A stretch of 64,000 bases of DNA from Ottowia flava (GTDB lineage: Bacteria; Pseudomonadota; Gammaproteobacteria; Burkholderiales; Burkholderiaceae_C): NCBI RefSeq assembly GCF_008017535.1, contig NZ_VRUA01000018.1:1-64000 (forward strand). The letters run 5' to 3'. This document shows positions 23,569 through 32,792 of this stretch, piece by piece (position 1 is the stretch's first letter; the number at the start of each line of letters is the position of its first letter). A program made the position numbers and the translations under genes. Under the pieces are notes generated by a model. The model saw nothing but the letters and a program-made list of their open reading frames with translations. It searched no databases and was not told the origin of the DNA.

Positions 23569-25539
23569 GTGACGAGCGCGCACCCCGCACCCCAACGAGC
23601 GTCGCCCTGGTGGTTGGCACGACTGGCGCTGGTCGCCCTGGCGCTGCTGGGCCTGATCGCCTGCGCGAGTGAGCCGGTCGGCCCGGCGCCTGCTCACCTG
23701 ACCCAGGCCGAGATCTGGCCATCGCCCTCCACCGCCTGGGCTCCGCCCGACCGGCTAAGCGACGCGGACGACGCAGTGCTGGGCGCGGCCACGCCTTGGC
23801 AGGAGGTGAAATTGCCGCACGCCCGCCCGCGCGGACTGGCACGCAGCGGCGACGCTTCGCTGGAGCCGCCGGACGTGCTCTGGTACCGCATGACGCTGCC
23901 GGCCGCCGCGCTGACGCCCACGCCGCAGGGCTCGCGCCTGTACATCCCGCGCTGGCACACGCTGGGCACAGTAGCGATCTACGTGGACGGGGTCGTGGCG
24001 TGGCAGGCGCGCGGCAGCCGGGTGTGGAACGGCTTCAACATCCCGGTGTGGATTGATCTGGCGGGCAGGTATCCGCCTGGTACCAGCCCGGTGGTGCATG
24101 TGCGCATGGCCAGTGAGCGGGGCATCGGCGGTGCGCTGTCCACGGTCTGGGCGGGCAATGCCGAAGCGCTGACACCCGGTTGGCGCATGCGCCACCTGCT
24201 GCAGCGCTACCTGATGGCGGTGGCCCGCGGCGCTTACCTGGTGCTGGGCGTCGGTGCGCTCGTGGTATGGCTGATGCTGGGCCGGCGGCGGGCCGATGCC
24301 ATGTACCTGCTGTTCTTTCTGATGTCGGTCTGCCACATGCTGGGCACGCTGCAGTACCTGGTGGGCGACGAAACAACCGGCGTCGCGGACGAATGGTTCT
24401 CGTGGCTGACGCTGGCGGGCACTTTGGGGTCCACGCTGTGCTCGTTCTACTTTCTGTCGCGCATCCAGCGTCGCCCGCGCCCGCGCCTGGGCTGGGCACT
24501 GGCGGCGTACGTGAGCGTGATCTGCCTGGTCGCGCTGCCGATATGGGGCCTCAGCCAGGAAGGCATCTTTCCGCTGGTGCGCATGGGGTTGATCCCGCCG
24601 TCGATGCTGGTGCTGTTCGTGGCGGTGCAGGGCGCGTGGCGCCAGCGCGACTGGCCGAGCATGCTGCTGGCCATCTGGATCGTGCTGTCCTTCCCGATCG
24701 GCTTTCACGACCTGGGGATGCAGCGCTACGAAAACCTTGAGCACATCTACCTCTCGCCCTACGTGTACCTCGGCCTTTTCACGATGTTCCTGTGGATCGC
24801 GATGACCCGCTACCACACCGCGCTGAACGTGGCCGAGCGCGCCAACACCACGCTGATCGACCGCCTGGCCGAGCAGGAAGAGATCCTGGCCGAAACCCAC
24901 GCGCGCCTGCGCAGCGTGGAGCGCGAGCAGACCTTGCTGCAGGAGCGCCAGCGCCTGATGCGCGACATGCACGACGGCGTGGGTTCGTCCCTGATGAGCG
25001 CGCTGCGCGTGGTCGAACACGGCGATACCGACCGGGTTGACCTGGCGCAGGTGCTCAAGGAATGCATTGACGATCTGAAGATCTCGATCGATTCACTGGA
25101 GCCCGTGGACGCCGATCTGCTGACCCTGCTGGCCAACCTGCGCTTTCGCATGGGTCCGCGGCTGGAAGGCGCCGGCCTGGCGCTGGACTGGCAGGTGAAC
25201 GAGCTGCCCCTGCTGCCTTGGCTGGATTCGGCCAGCGCGCTGCACATTCTGCGCATCATTCAGGAGGTGCTGACCAACGTGATCAAACACAGCGGCGCCA
25301 CGCGCATCACCGTCGCCACCGCCGAAGCGGAGGACGCCGGCACGCCGGGCGTGGAAGTGGCGATCACCGACAACGGCCGCCCCTTCCAGCCGCCCTCACC
25401 TGCCGAGACGCCGCCCGCGCGGCGCGGCCTGTCCAACGTGCGCAGCCGCGCGCACGCGCTGGGCGCGCACATCGACTGGGTGCACACGCCCGAGGGCGGC
25501 ACACGCTTTCGCATGTGGTTGCCGCTGGTGCACGGCTGA
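23569..25539 (+). CDS. 7TM-type sensor histidine kinase (HisKA_3/HATPase)
   Basis: 656 residues. It opens with a signal or lipobox-like stretch (LALLGLIACASE), then a periplasmic jelly-roll-like domain (residues 60-215, WYRMTLPAA and LYIPRWHTLGTVAIYVDG), about seven membrane helices (220-415), a coiled coil (LAEQEEILAETHARLRSVEREQ), and a dimerisation domain with His468 in MRDMHDGVGSS. The ATPase domain shows IQEVLTNVIKHSGA, TDNGRPF and RGLSNVRSRAHALG. The layout is that of 7TMR-DISM kinases that sense extracellular carbohydrates or related ligands. It pairs with the regulator upstream. Confidence 0.9.
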   Translation: MTSAHPAPQRASPWWLARLALVALALLGLIACASEPVGPAPAHLTQAEIWPSPSTAWAPPDRLSDADDAVLGAATPWQEVKLPHARPRGLARSGDASLEPPDVLWYRMTLPAAALTPTPQGSRLYIPRWHTLGTVAIYVDGVVAWQARGSRVWNGFNIPVWIDLAGRYPPGTSPVVHVRMASERGIGGALSTVWAGNAEALTPGWRMRHLLQRYLMAVARGAYLVLGVGALVVWLMLGRRRADAMYLLFFLMSVCHMLGTLQYLVGDETTGVADEWFSWLTLAGTLGSTLCSFYFLSRIQRRPRPRLGWALAAYVSVICLVALPIWGLSQEGIFPLVRMGLIPPSMLVLFVAVQGAWRQRDWPSMLLAIWIVLSFPIGFHDLGMQRYENLEHIYLSPYVYLGLFTMFLWIAMTRYHTALNVAERANTTLIDRLAEQEEILAETHARLRSVEREQTLLQERQRLMRDMHDGVGSSLMSALRVVEHGDTDRVDLAQVLKECIDDLKISIDSLEPVDADLLTLLANLRFRMGPRLEGAGLALDWQVNELPLLPWLDSASALHILRIIQEVLTNVIKHSGATRITVATAEAEDAGTPGVEVAITDNGRPFQPPSPAETPPARRGLSNVRSRAHALGAHIDWVHTPEGGTRFRMWLPLVHG

Positions 25540-25577
25540 CGCGGCGCTCTGGGTGCGCAGGTATTCGCTACCTTTTT

Positions 25578-25608
25578 GCTAGCTGTCTGCGCAAGTGGCT
25601 GTAGGGCC
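25578..25608 (-). repeat. dispersed ~40-bp repeat, copy 5
   Basis: GCTAGCTGTCTGCGCAAGTG, then GCTGTAGGGC, after the kinase gene. It is close to the exact reverse complement of the copy at 31114-31149. Confidence 0.75.
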
Positions 25609-25623
25609 AGCGTCCGATTTCTT

Positions 25624-26475
25624 CTAAATATCGGGCTTCACCGCCGGCAGCGCCCGCAAACGCGGCAGCGCCGCCAGCGCGTTGGCCGTGGTCGTCGCCA
25701 GCCAGTCGGCCAGCGGCACACCGCGCAGCTCGGCGATGCCTTGCGCGATGCGCGGCAGCTCGCCCGGCTCGTTACGGCCCTGGGCCTGACCGGCGGCGCG
25801 CGCCTCGGCCGTGGCGTACAGCCAGTGCGGCGGGATGTCGGGCGCGTCGGTTTCCATGACGATGGCTTCGGGCGGCAGCTCGGCCGCCAGCGCGCGCAGG
25901 CGCGTGGCGCGCTCGTAGGTGCTGGCGCCGCCAAAGCCGAGCTTGAAGCCCATGCCGACCAGGATGTCCGCCTGCTGCCGGCTGCCGTTGAAGGCGTGGG
26001 CGATGCCGCCGGGCACTTCGATCTCGCGCAGGCCCTTCAGGATCTGGTCGACCGAGCGGCGCACGTGCAGGATCACCGGCAAGCCGTGCTTTCGCGCCAG
26101 GCGCAGCTGTGCGCGGTAGAAGGCGTCCTGCCGTTCGCGCAGCGGCCCCTGCGTCAGCTCCGGCACGAAGTAGTCCAGGCCGATCTCGCCCACCGCGACC
26201 AGGTGCGGGTCGCCGGCATGGTCGGTCAAGGCCTGGTCGAGCTGGTCGATGGCGTCGTCGGGCGCCCGCGCCACGTACAGCGGGTGGGTGCCCAGCGCGT
26301 AGGCGTCGCCCAGGCGCTGCGCCAGGGCCCGCGCGCCGTCAAACGCCGACACTTCCACCGCCGGAATGACGCACAGGCCCACGCCTTCGCGCGCGGCGCG
26401 GGCACGCACCGCGTCGACGTCCGTGGCGAATTCGGGTGCGTCGAGGTGGCAATGGGTGTCGATCCAGCCGGACAT
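25624..26475 (-). CDS. tatD: TatD-family metal-dependent hydrolase
   Basis: 283 residues. It starts MSGWIDTHCHLD (metal-binding HxH). Further metal ligands appear in VGEIGLDYFV, LPVILHVRRS, GGIAHAFNGS and VMETDAPDIPP. This TIM-barrel family includes 3'-5' DNA/RNA exonucleases and D-aminoacyl-tRNA deacylases. Its neighbours are not related in function. It is convergent with the sensor kinase gene. Confidence 0.92.
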   Translation of the reverse strand: MSGWIDTHCHLDAPEFATDVDAVRARAAREGVGLCVIPAVEVSAFDGARALAQRLGDAYALGTHPLYVARAPDDAIDQLDQALTDHAGDPHLVAVGEIGLDYFVPELTQGPLRERQDAFYRAQLRLARKHGLPVILHVRRSVDQILKGLREIEVPGGIAHAFNGSRQQADILVGMGFKLGFGGASTYERATRLRALAAELPPEAIVMETDAPDIPPHWLYATAEARAAGQAQGRNEPGELPRIAQGIAELRGVPLADWLATTTANALAALPRLRALPAVKPDI

Positions 26476-26579
26476 GGCCCCATCATGCCCGAGCCATGTC
26501 GAAGGGTTTTACGGGCGCGCAATGGGCGCAAGCGTGCTACTGTGTGGCTGTCCACGTTTCCCGAAGTCAGGGTGTGCCC

Positions 26580-27539
26580 ATGCGTCGACCTGCGCTCTAC
26601 AGCCGCTCCCCCACCCGTCCGGCCGCCGATGAAGCGGCCAGTCAGCCAGTGGCCGACGCAGCCGGTGCAGCGCCCGGACCAGCGCCGCAGGTCAGTGACG
26701 CCCCTGCGCTTGCCGCGCCGACCCGCCGCGCCCGCCTCATCCGTGCGCTGGCCCATCCGTCGCTGCTGTGGGCGGCCATCGCGCTGCTGGGCGCGGCGTT
26801 GCTGTGGCAGGTCATGCCCTGGGGCAAGACCGCGCCGCGCAAGCTGACGCAGGACGACATCAACGCCGCCGTGATGCACACCTTGACCCACAAGGTGCTG
26901 CCTTCGCAGGCCGCGCGCGCGGCCGCTTCGGTGGGTCCGTCCCTGGTGCGCGTTGAGGGCATGCTGCCCGGCCGCAAGGACCGCAAGGGCCATACCGAGA
27001 TGGGCCGGGGCATCGGCACCGGCGTGGTCATCATCGACAACGGCACGATCCTGACCAACCTGCACGTGGTGCAGGGCGCAGAGAACATCACCGTCACCTT
27101 CGCCGACGGGCTGGAAAGCCCGGCCGGCATCGTCAACATCCAGCCCGAGAACGATCTGGCCGTGCTGCGCGCGCAGAAGCTGCCGGACGACCTGCAGGCC
27201 GCGACCATGCGTTCCACGTCCGATCTGGTGCCGGGCGACGAGGTGGTGGCGATCGGCTTTCCGTTCGGCATCGGGCCGTCGGTGTCGGCGGGCGTGGTGT
27301 CGGGCCTGAAGCGCGCCTTCCGCTCGCCCGAAGGCGGCCAGCAGATGAGCAACCTGATCCAGTTCGACGCCGCAGCGAACCCCGGCAATTCCGGTGGCCC
27401 GCTGGTCACCATGGATGGCCAGGTCGTCGGCATCGTGACCGCCATCCTCAATCCCACGTCGGCGCGGACGTTTCTGGGGATCGGTTTTGCCGTGCCCATT
27501 GAAAACGCGGCCGCGGCCGCGGGCCAACCGCCTTTTTAA
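26580..27539 (+). CDS. membrane-anchored S1C trypsin-like protease without PDZ domain
   Basis: 319 residues. A 55-residue Ala/Pro-rich, presumably cytoplasmic, N-terminus precedes one membrane helix (SLLWAAIALLGAALLWQVM, 61-79). The protease domain has His162 (TNLHVVQG), Asp192 (ENDLAVL) and Ser271 (NPGNSGGPL), as in HtrA/DegS. It ends 48 residues after the serine (IENAAAAAGQPPF), so the PDZ domain of DegP and DegS is missing. It is likely a periplasm-facing quality-control or signalling protease. A repeat-rich spacer and the MoxR gene follow. Confidence 0.88.
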   Translation: MRRPALYSRSPTRPAADEAASQPVADAAGAAPGPAPQVSDAPALAAPTRRARLIRALAHPSLLWAAIALLGAALLWQVMPWGKTAPRKLTQDDINAAVMHTLTHKVLPSQAARAAASVGPSLVRVEGMLPGRKDRKGHTEMGRGIGTGVVIIDNGTILTNLHVVQGAENITVTFADGLESPAGIVNIQPENDLAVLRAQKLPDDLQAATMRSTSDLVPGDEVVAIGFPFGIGPSVSAGVVSGLKRAFRSPEGGQQMSNLIQFDAAANPGNSGGPLVTMDGQVVGIVTAILNPTSARTFLGIGFAVPIENAAAAAGQPPF

Positions 27540-27561
27540 AAATGCACCCCTCTGAGTCGCT

Positions 27562-27649
27562 GCGCGCCTTTTCCCCTCTCCTGCGGGAGGGAAGACAACG
27601 CCGACGCCCGGCACAGGTCCGGACGTGGCGTTTGCTGGGCGGTGCGCAC
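27562..27649 (+). repeat. 88-bp intergenic repeat, copy A
   Basis: A spacer before the MoxR gene that is about three-quarters identical to 28777-28865 before the DUF58 gene. Shared blocks include CCCCTCTCC, GGGAGGG, CCGGC.CAGGTCCGG and TTTGCTGG. The CCTCTCC/GGGAGGG part can form a hairpin. Confidence 0.6.
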
Positions 27650-27729
27650 ATGCAAGCGCAGGGTTTGGATTGGACGACGGAAGCATCGCTCACCTCTCTA
27701 TTCACTCCTTTTTTCGGAGCTGCCTGCGC

Positions 27730-28749
27730 ATGACCAGCAACGATGACAGCCGCTTTTCTCTCAACCCCGGCACGGCCGAGCTGATGGAGCAGATCCTCTA
27801 CGAAGTCAAGCGCGTGGTGGTCGGGCAAGACCGGTTCCTTGAACGCGTGATGGTCGCGCTGCTGGCGGGCGGGCACCTGCTGGTCGAAGGCGTGCCGGGC
27901 CTAGCCAAGACGCTGACGGTGAAAACGCTGGCGCAGGTGCTGCAGGGGCAGTTCCGGCGTGTGCAGTTCACGCCCGATCTGGTGCCGGCCGACCTGGTGG
28001 GCACGCGCATCTACAACCAGAAGACGGGCGACTTCAGCACCGCGCTCGGCCCGGTGTTCACCCACCTGCTGCTGGCCGACGAAATCAACCGCGCGCCGGC
28101 CAAGGTGCAAAGTGCGTTGCTGGAAGTGATGCAGGAGCGCCAGGTGACCATTGCCGGGCAGACGCATTTCGTGCCCGAACCCTTCCTGGTGATGGCCACA
28201 CAGAACCCGATCGAGACCGAAGGCACCTACCCGCTGCCCGAGGCGCAGGTCGACCGCTTCATGATGAAGGTGCTGGTCGATTACCCCACGGACGAAGAGG
28301 AGTTTGTCATCGCCCAGCGCGTGACCGGCCCGCGCATCGACGTGGGCGCGGTGGCCAGCATGGACCAGTTGGCCAGCCTGCAGCGCCAGTGCGAGCAGGT
28401 GTATGTCGACCCGTCGCTGGTGCAGTACGCGGTGAAGTTGGTGTCTGCCACGCGCTCCCCGGCCAGCATCGGTCTGAAGGAGCTGGCACCGTTGCTCAGC
28501 TACGGCGCCAGCCCGCGCGCCACGATCGGCCTGATCCAGGGTGCGAAGGCGCTCGCCATGATGCGCGGACGCACCTACGCCCTGCCCGAAGACATGAGCG
28601 ACCTGGTGCCCGACGTGCTGCGCCATCGCCTGGTGCTGTCGTACGAGGCGTTGTCCGAAGGCCTGTCGGCCGACCACGCCGTGCTGCGCATCATGGCCAA
28701 GGTGCCGCCACCGCCCAAACCGCTGGCGCACGAGAAGATGGCGGCGTGA
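27730..28749 (+). CDS. MoxR-family AAA+ ATPase
   Basis: 339 residues. Walker A is GVPGLAKT, Walker B is LLLADEIN, sensor 1 is ATQNPIE, and the arginine-rich lid RSPASIGLKEL to ATIGLIQGAKALA completes a MoxR ATPase. Such proteins act as chaperones that assemble VWA-domain proteins. The next two genes encode exactly such partners (DUF58 and VWA). ATG 27730 gives the usual N-terminus. Confidence 0.95.
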   Translation: MTSNDDSRFSLNPGTAELMEQILYEVKRVVVGQDRFLERVMVALLAGGHLLVEGVPGLAKTLTVKTLAQVLQGQFRRVQFTPDLVPADLVGTRIYNQKTGDFSTALGPVFTHLLLADEINRAPAKVQSALLEVMQERQVTIAGQTHFVPEPFLVMATQNPIETEGTYPLPEAQVDRFMMKVLVDYPTDEEEFVIAQRVTGPRIDVGAVASMDQLASLQRQCEQVYVDPSLVQYAVKLVSATRSPASIGLKELAPLLSYGASPRATIGLIQGAKALAMMRGRTYALPEDMSDLVPDVLRHRLVLSYEALSEGLSADHAVLRIMAKVPPPPKPLAHEKMAA

Positions 28750-28776
28750 ACAGGAAGCTCCCCCTGTGGCGCCTGC

Positions 28777-28865
28777 GGCGCCTTCCCCCTCTCCGATGGG
28801 AGGGGGACAAGGCCAGTGGCCGGCGCAGGTCCGGCCACGGCCTTTGCTGGCGGGGGTTGCGCGCC
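28777..28865 (+). repeat. 89-bp intergenic repeat, copy B
   Basis: The second copy of the spacer repeat at 27562-27649, between the MoxR and DUF58 genes. CCCCCTCTCC-GAT-GGGAGGGGG forms a strong hairpin. It may be an mRNA-stability or termination element shared by the cluster. Confidence 0.6.
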
Positions 28866-28909
28866 TCACGGCCGTCCTGTGGGTGCCCAGGCGCGGGGGA
28901 GCGCTGACC

Positions 28910-29956
28910 ATGGCCTGGTTCCGCCGCCATCCTCCAGCCCCGGCGCCACACGCGGTGCCTAACCCGTCGCGCGAGGGCGCCGTCGCCGCGCCGGTGCACG
29001 GTCAGGCCGAGCGCGTGCTGCGGCGGCTGGAATGGACGGTGCTCAAGCGGCTGGACGGCCTGCTGATGGGCGACTACCGCACGCTGATGCGCGGCGCGGG
29101 CTTGGACCTGGCCGACCTGCGCGAGTACCAGTTGCACGACGACGTGCGCCACATCGACTGGAACGTGACGGCGCGCATGCAGTCGCCCCACGTGCGCGTC
29201 TTCACGGAAGACCGCGAGATGGCGGCGTGGTTCTTGCTGGATTTGAGCCCTTCGGTCGATTTCGGCTCTGGCCAGCAGCGCAAGCGCCATGTGTCGGCCG
29301 AGTTCGTGGCGGTGCTGGCGCGCCTGTTCACGCGCCGGGGCAACCGGGTCGGCGCGCTGCTGTACGGCGCGGGCGTGGACCGCCTGCTGCCCGCACGCAG
29401 CGGGCGCCAGCACGTGCTGCACCTGCTGCACAGCATCCAGAACCGCCCTGCCACCGCCGAGGGCGCCGGGTCCACGCGCCTGGCCGATTTGCTGCTGGCG
29501 GGGGCCAACAGCATCCGGCGTCGCTCGACCGTGTTCGTGGTGTCCGATTTCATCAGCGAACCCGGCTGGGAAAAGCCGCTGGCGCAGCTGGCGCTGCGGC
29601 ACGAGGTGGTCGCCGTGCGCCTGACCGACCCGCTGGAGCTGGCGCTGCCCGACCTGGGTCTCATCACCCTGCGCGACGCTGAAACCGGCGAAGCCATGCT
29701 GGTGGACACGCACGACCCGGCCTTCCGACGCCGCTTTGCCGCCATCGCCGCCGAGCGCGAGGACGCGCTGCGCGCCGCACTGGCGCAGGCGGGCGTCGAC
29801 ACGCTCGAGCTGTCCACCGAAGACGACCTGACCAACGCCGTGATGCGCTTTGCCGAACTGCGCCGCCAGCGCACCCGATCATCGGCCGGGGGCGGCCTGC
29901 CGCAGCACCTGCACACGGCGCGGCGAACGCGCGACAATGCGGCCACGAGGCATTGA
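28910..29956 (+). CDS. DUF58 domain protein
   Basis: 348 residues. DUF58 signatures are GDYRTLMRGAGLDLADLREYQ and DDVRHIDWNVTARM, followed by a VWA-like region (WFLLDLSPSVDFG, STVFVVSDF). These proteins work with MoxR and membrane VWA proteins in envelope functions. The N-terminal 50 residues are a variable Pro-rich leader. The VWA gene starts 3 bp after the stop. Confidence 0.92.
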   Translation: MAWFRRHPPAPAPHAVPNPSREGAVAAPVHGQAERVLRRLEWTVLKRLDGLLMGDYRTLMRGAGLDLADLREYQLHDDVRHIDWNVTARMQSPHVRVFTEDREMAAWFLLDLSPSVDFGSGQQRKRHVSAEFVAVLARLFTRRGNRVGALLYGAGVDRLLPARSGRQHVLHLLHSIQNRPATAEGAGSTRLADLLLAGANSIRRRSTVFVVSDFISEPGWEKPLAQLALRHEVVAVRLTDPLELALPDLGLITLRDAETGEAMLVDTHDPAFRRRFAAIAAEREDALRAALAQAGVDTLELSTEDDLTNAVMRFAELRRQRTRSSAGGGLPQHLHTARRTRDNAATRH

Positions 29957-29959
29957 CCC

Positions 29960-31048
29960 ATGAAGTTGACGTGGCCCGCCCAACTCACCTGGCCTGCCGG
30001 TCTGCCGCAGCCCAACTTCCTGTGGCCGCAATTTCTGTGGCTGCTGCTGTTGCTGCCGCTGCTGGTGCTGCTGTATGTGTGGCTGCAGCGGCGTAAGAAG
30101 AAGCTGGCGGTGCGATACGCCAGCCTGGCCATCGTCAAGGAAGCCGCCGGGCGCCCGGGCTGGCGCCGCCATGTGCCGCCCTTGCTGATGCTGGCCGCGC
30201 TCACCGCGCTGATCCTCGCCAGCGCGCGGCCCGTGGCCGTGGTGGCCCTGCCCTCCAACCAGCAGACCATCATCCTGGCCATGGACGTGTCCGGCAGCAT
30301 GCGCGCCACCGACGTGGAGCCCAACCGTCTGGTCGCTGCACAAAACGCCGCGAAGGCGTTTCTGAAAGACCTGCCGCGCGACGTGAAGGTGGGCGTGGTC
30401 GCCTTCGCGGGCTCGGCCCAGGTGGCCCAGTTGCCCACGCTGAACCGCGACGACCTGGTCACCGCCATCGACCGCTTTCAGCTGCAGCGCGCCACGGCCA
30501 CGGGCAACGCCATCGTCATCTCGCTGGCCACGCTGTTCCCCAACGCGGGGATCGAGCTGCAGCAGCTCAGCTTCGACCGCGCACGCGCGATGGGCCGCTC
30601 GCTCGACCAGGCACCGCCCACAGCCAAGGAATTCATCCCGGTGCCGCCCGGCTCCTTCACGTCCGCCGCGATCATCATGCTGACCGACGGACAGCGCACC
30701 ACCGGCGTCGACCCCGTCGAAGCCGCCAAGATGGCGGCGGACCGCGGCGTGAAGGTCTACACGGTGGGCATCGGCACGGTGGACGGAGAAACCATCGGCT
30801 TTGAAGGCTGGTCGATGCGTGTGCGGCTGGACGAGGAAACGCTCAAGGCCATCGCCCAGAAAACCGCCGCCGAGTACTACTACGCGGGCACGGCGCAGGA
30901 CCTGCAGAAGGTCTACCAGAACCTGTCGAGCCGGCTGACGCTCGAGAAGAAGGAAACCGAGGTTTCGGCGCTGTTCGCCCTGGCGGGCGCTTTGCTGGCG
31001 CTGCTGGCGGGCGGGCTGTCGATGTGGTGGTTCAACCGGGTGCTGTGA
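29960..31048 (+). CDS. membrane VWA-domain protein (BatA-like)
   Basis: 362 residues: two N-terminal membrane helices (FLWLLLLLPLLVLLYVWL; PLLMLAALTALILASA), a von Willebrand A domain with a complete metal site (MDVSGSM, TATGN, MLTDG), and a C-terminal helix (LFALAGALLALLAGGL). This is the BatA layout, with the VWA domain in the periplasm. The cluster MoxR-DUF58-VWA is a shortened Bat operon lacking the TPR and second VWA genes. Confidence 0.92.
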   Translation: MKLTWPAQLTWPAGLPQPNFLWPQFLWLLLLLPLLVLLYVWLQRRKKKLAVRYASLAIVKEAAGRPGWRRHVPPLLMLAALTALILASARPVAVVALPSNQQTIILAMDVSGSMRATDVEPNRLVAAQNAAKAFLKDLPRDVKVGVVAFAGSAQVAQLPTLNRDDLVTAIDRFQLQRATATGNAIVISLATLFPNAGIELQQLSFDRARAMGRSLDQAPPTAKEFIPVPPGSFTSAAIIMLTDGQRTTGVDPVEAAKMAADRGVKVYTVGIGTVDGETIGFEGWSMRVRLDEETLKAIAQKTAAEYYYAGTAQDLQKVYQNLSSRLTLEKKETEVSALFALAGALLALLAGGLSMWWFNRVL

Positions 31049-31113
31049 AGCGGCGATGGCCGCGTACCCGGCGGTGTGTGGCACCGTGGGTGGTTTGACG
31101 TCTTATCTGGCTT

Positions 31114-31149
31114 CAGCCCTACAACCACCTGCGCAGACAGCTATCAACT
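31114..31149 (+). repeat. dispersed ~40-bp repeat, copy 6 (best preserved)
   Basis: CAGCCCTACAACCACCTGCG, then CAGACAGCTATCAACTTC, in the convergent gap after the BatA-like gene. It is used here as the reference copy for the family. Confidence 0.75.
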
Positions 31150-31209
31150 TCGCAGCGACTGAATCGACCAGCGCGAGCACAGCGCCCGTCACCGCCGCTC
31201 AGCCGCGCG

Positions 31210-31662
31210 CTACTTCGCCCGCTCCCACACCAGCTGCATCTGATCGCGCGGCGGCAGCGGCGCGGGGCAGCGACGGTCGCCCTTGCCGGTGATGCCGCCC
31301 GAAGGCGCGCACTGGGCATAGCCCGCGGCGTCGTGCAAGGTGTTCATGCGGTCGCAGCAGCCTTCAACCACGTAGAAGGCGCGCTTGCCCTCGTAGTTCA
31401 GCGTGTAGATCTGCTGCGGCTGCAGGCGCAGCGCCGACTGCGTGCGCTTGTGCAGCAAGGGCGGCAGCGGCACGGGGACCAGGATGGGCGCAGGCTGGGC
31501 CACGGGCGGCGGCGCTGGCGCCAGGATGACCGGTGCGGGCGGCGCGGGCGCGGGCGAGGCGGGTGGTGCGCTGGGCGGCTTGGACGGGCCGGTCGTGCAT
31601 GCCGCCAGTGTCAGCGCGAACAACAGCGCGATAGCGGTGTGGAAAGTTGGGCGTGGTGCCAT
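31210..31662 (-). CDS. proline-rich lipoprotein
   Basis: 150 residues. A lipoprotein signal (IALLFALTLAAC) gives a mature protein that begins CTTGPSKPP. It then has 45 residues dominated by Pro and Ala and a C-terminal domain with YTLNYEGKRAFYVVEGCCDRMNTL and several Cys (CCD, QCAPSG, RRCPAP). The family is not recognised. GGAAG precedes the ATG. It is probably tethered to the outer membrane with a long Pro/Ala spacer. Confidence 0.7.
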   Translation of the reverse strand: MAPRPTFHTAIALLFALTLAACTTGPSKPPSAPPASPAPAPPAPVILAPAPPPVAQPAPILVPVPLPPLLHKRTQSALRLQPQQIYTLNYEGKRAFYVVEGCCDRMNTLHDAAGYAQCAPSGGITGKGDRRCPAPLPPRDQMQLVWERAK

Positions 31663-31691
31663 CTGGGCTTCCTTGATAGGGACCGGGTGAG

Positions 31692-31946
31692 TCACCCGGC
31701 GGTGCTGACGGCGCAGCCTTGCGGCTTGAACACGCGCTCGGTCGACGCCGGAAAGCGCGCCAGTTTGTCCGCCGGGCGGCGCGGGCGCGCCACCAGCTCG
31801 CCGCCGCAGTTGGGACAACGGCCGTTCAGCCGGCTTCCCGCGCAGTCGGCGCAGAACGTGCATTCAAACGAGCAGATGCGCGCGTCGGCCGATTCGGGCG
31901 GCAGGTCGCGGTTGCAGCATTCGCAGTTGGGGCGCAGTTGAAGCAT
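31692..31946 (-). CDS. DUF1272 zinc-ribbon-like protein
   Basis: 84 residues. It begins MLQLRPNCECCNRDLPPES, with further Cys pairs in CSFECTFCADCA and CPNCGGE. This is the DUF1272 layout of a small multi-zinc protein. Function is unknown across the family. It is 29 bp upstream of the lipoprotein gene and on the same strand. Confidence 0.88.
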   Translation of the reverse strand: MLQLRPNCECCNRDLPPESADARICSFECTFCADCAGSRLNGRCPNCGGELVARPRRPADKLARFPASTERVFKPQGCAVSTAG

Positions 31947-32051
31947 GGGTGTCCTCGCGGGCAGGTCACGGGGGCCGTCAGGCGGTCCTGGCATTGTCAC
32001 CAAGTTTCACCGCAGCGTGGTCACCTCGGTGCAGCGACCGGCGGGCGGCGC

Positions 32052-32784
<733 letters not shown>

Positions 32785-32792
<8 letters not shown>

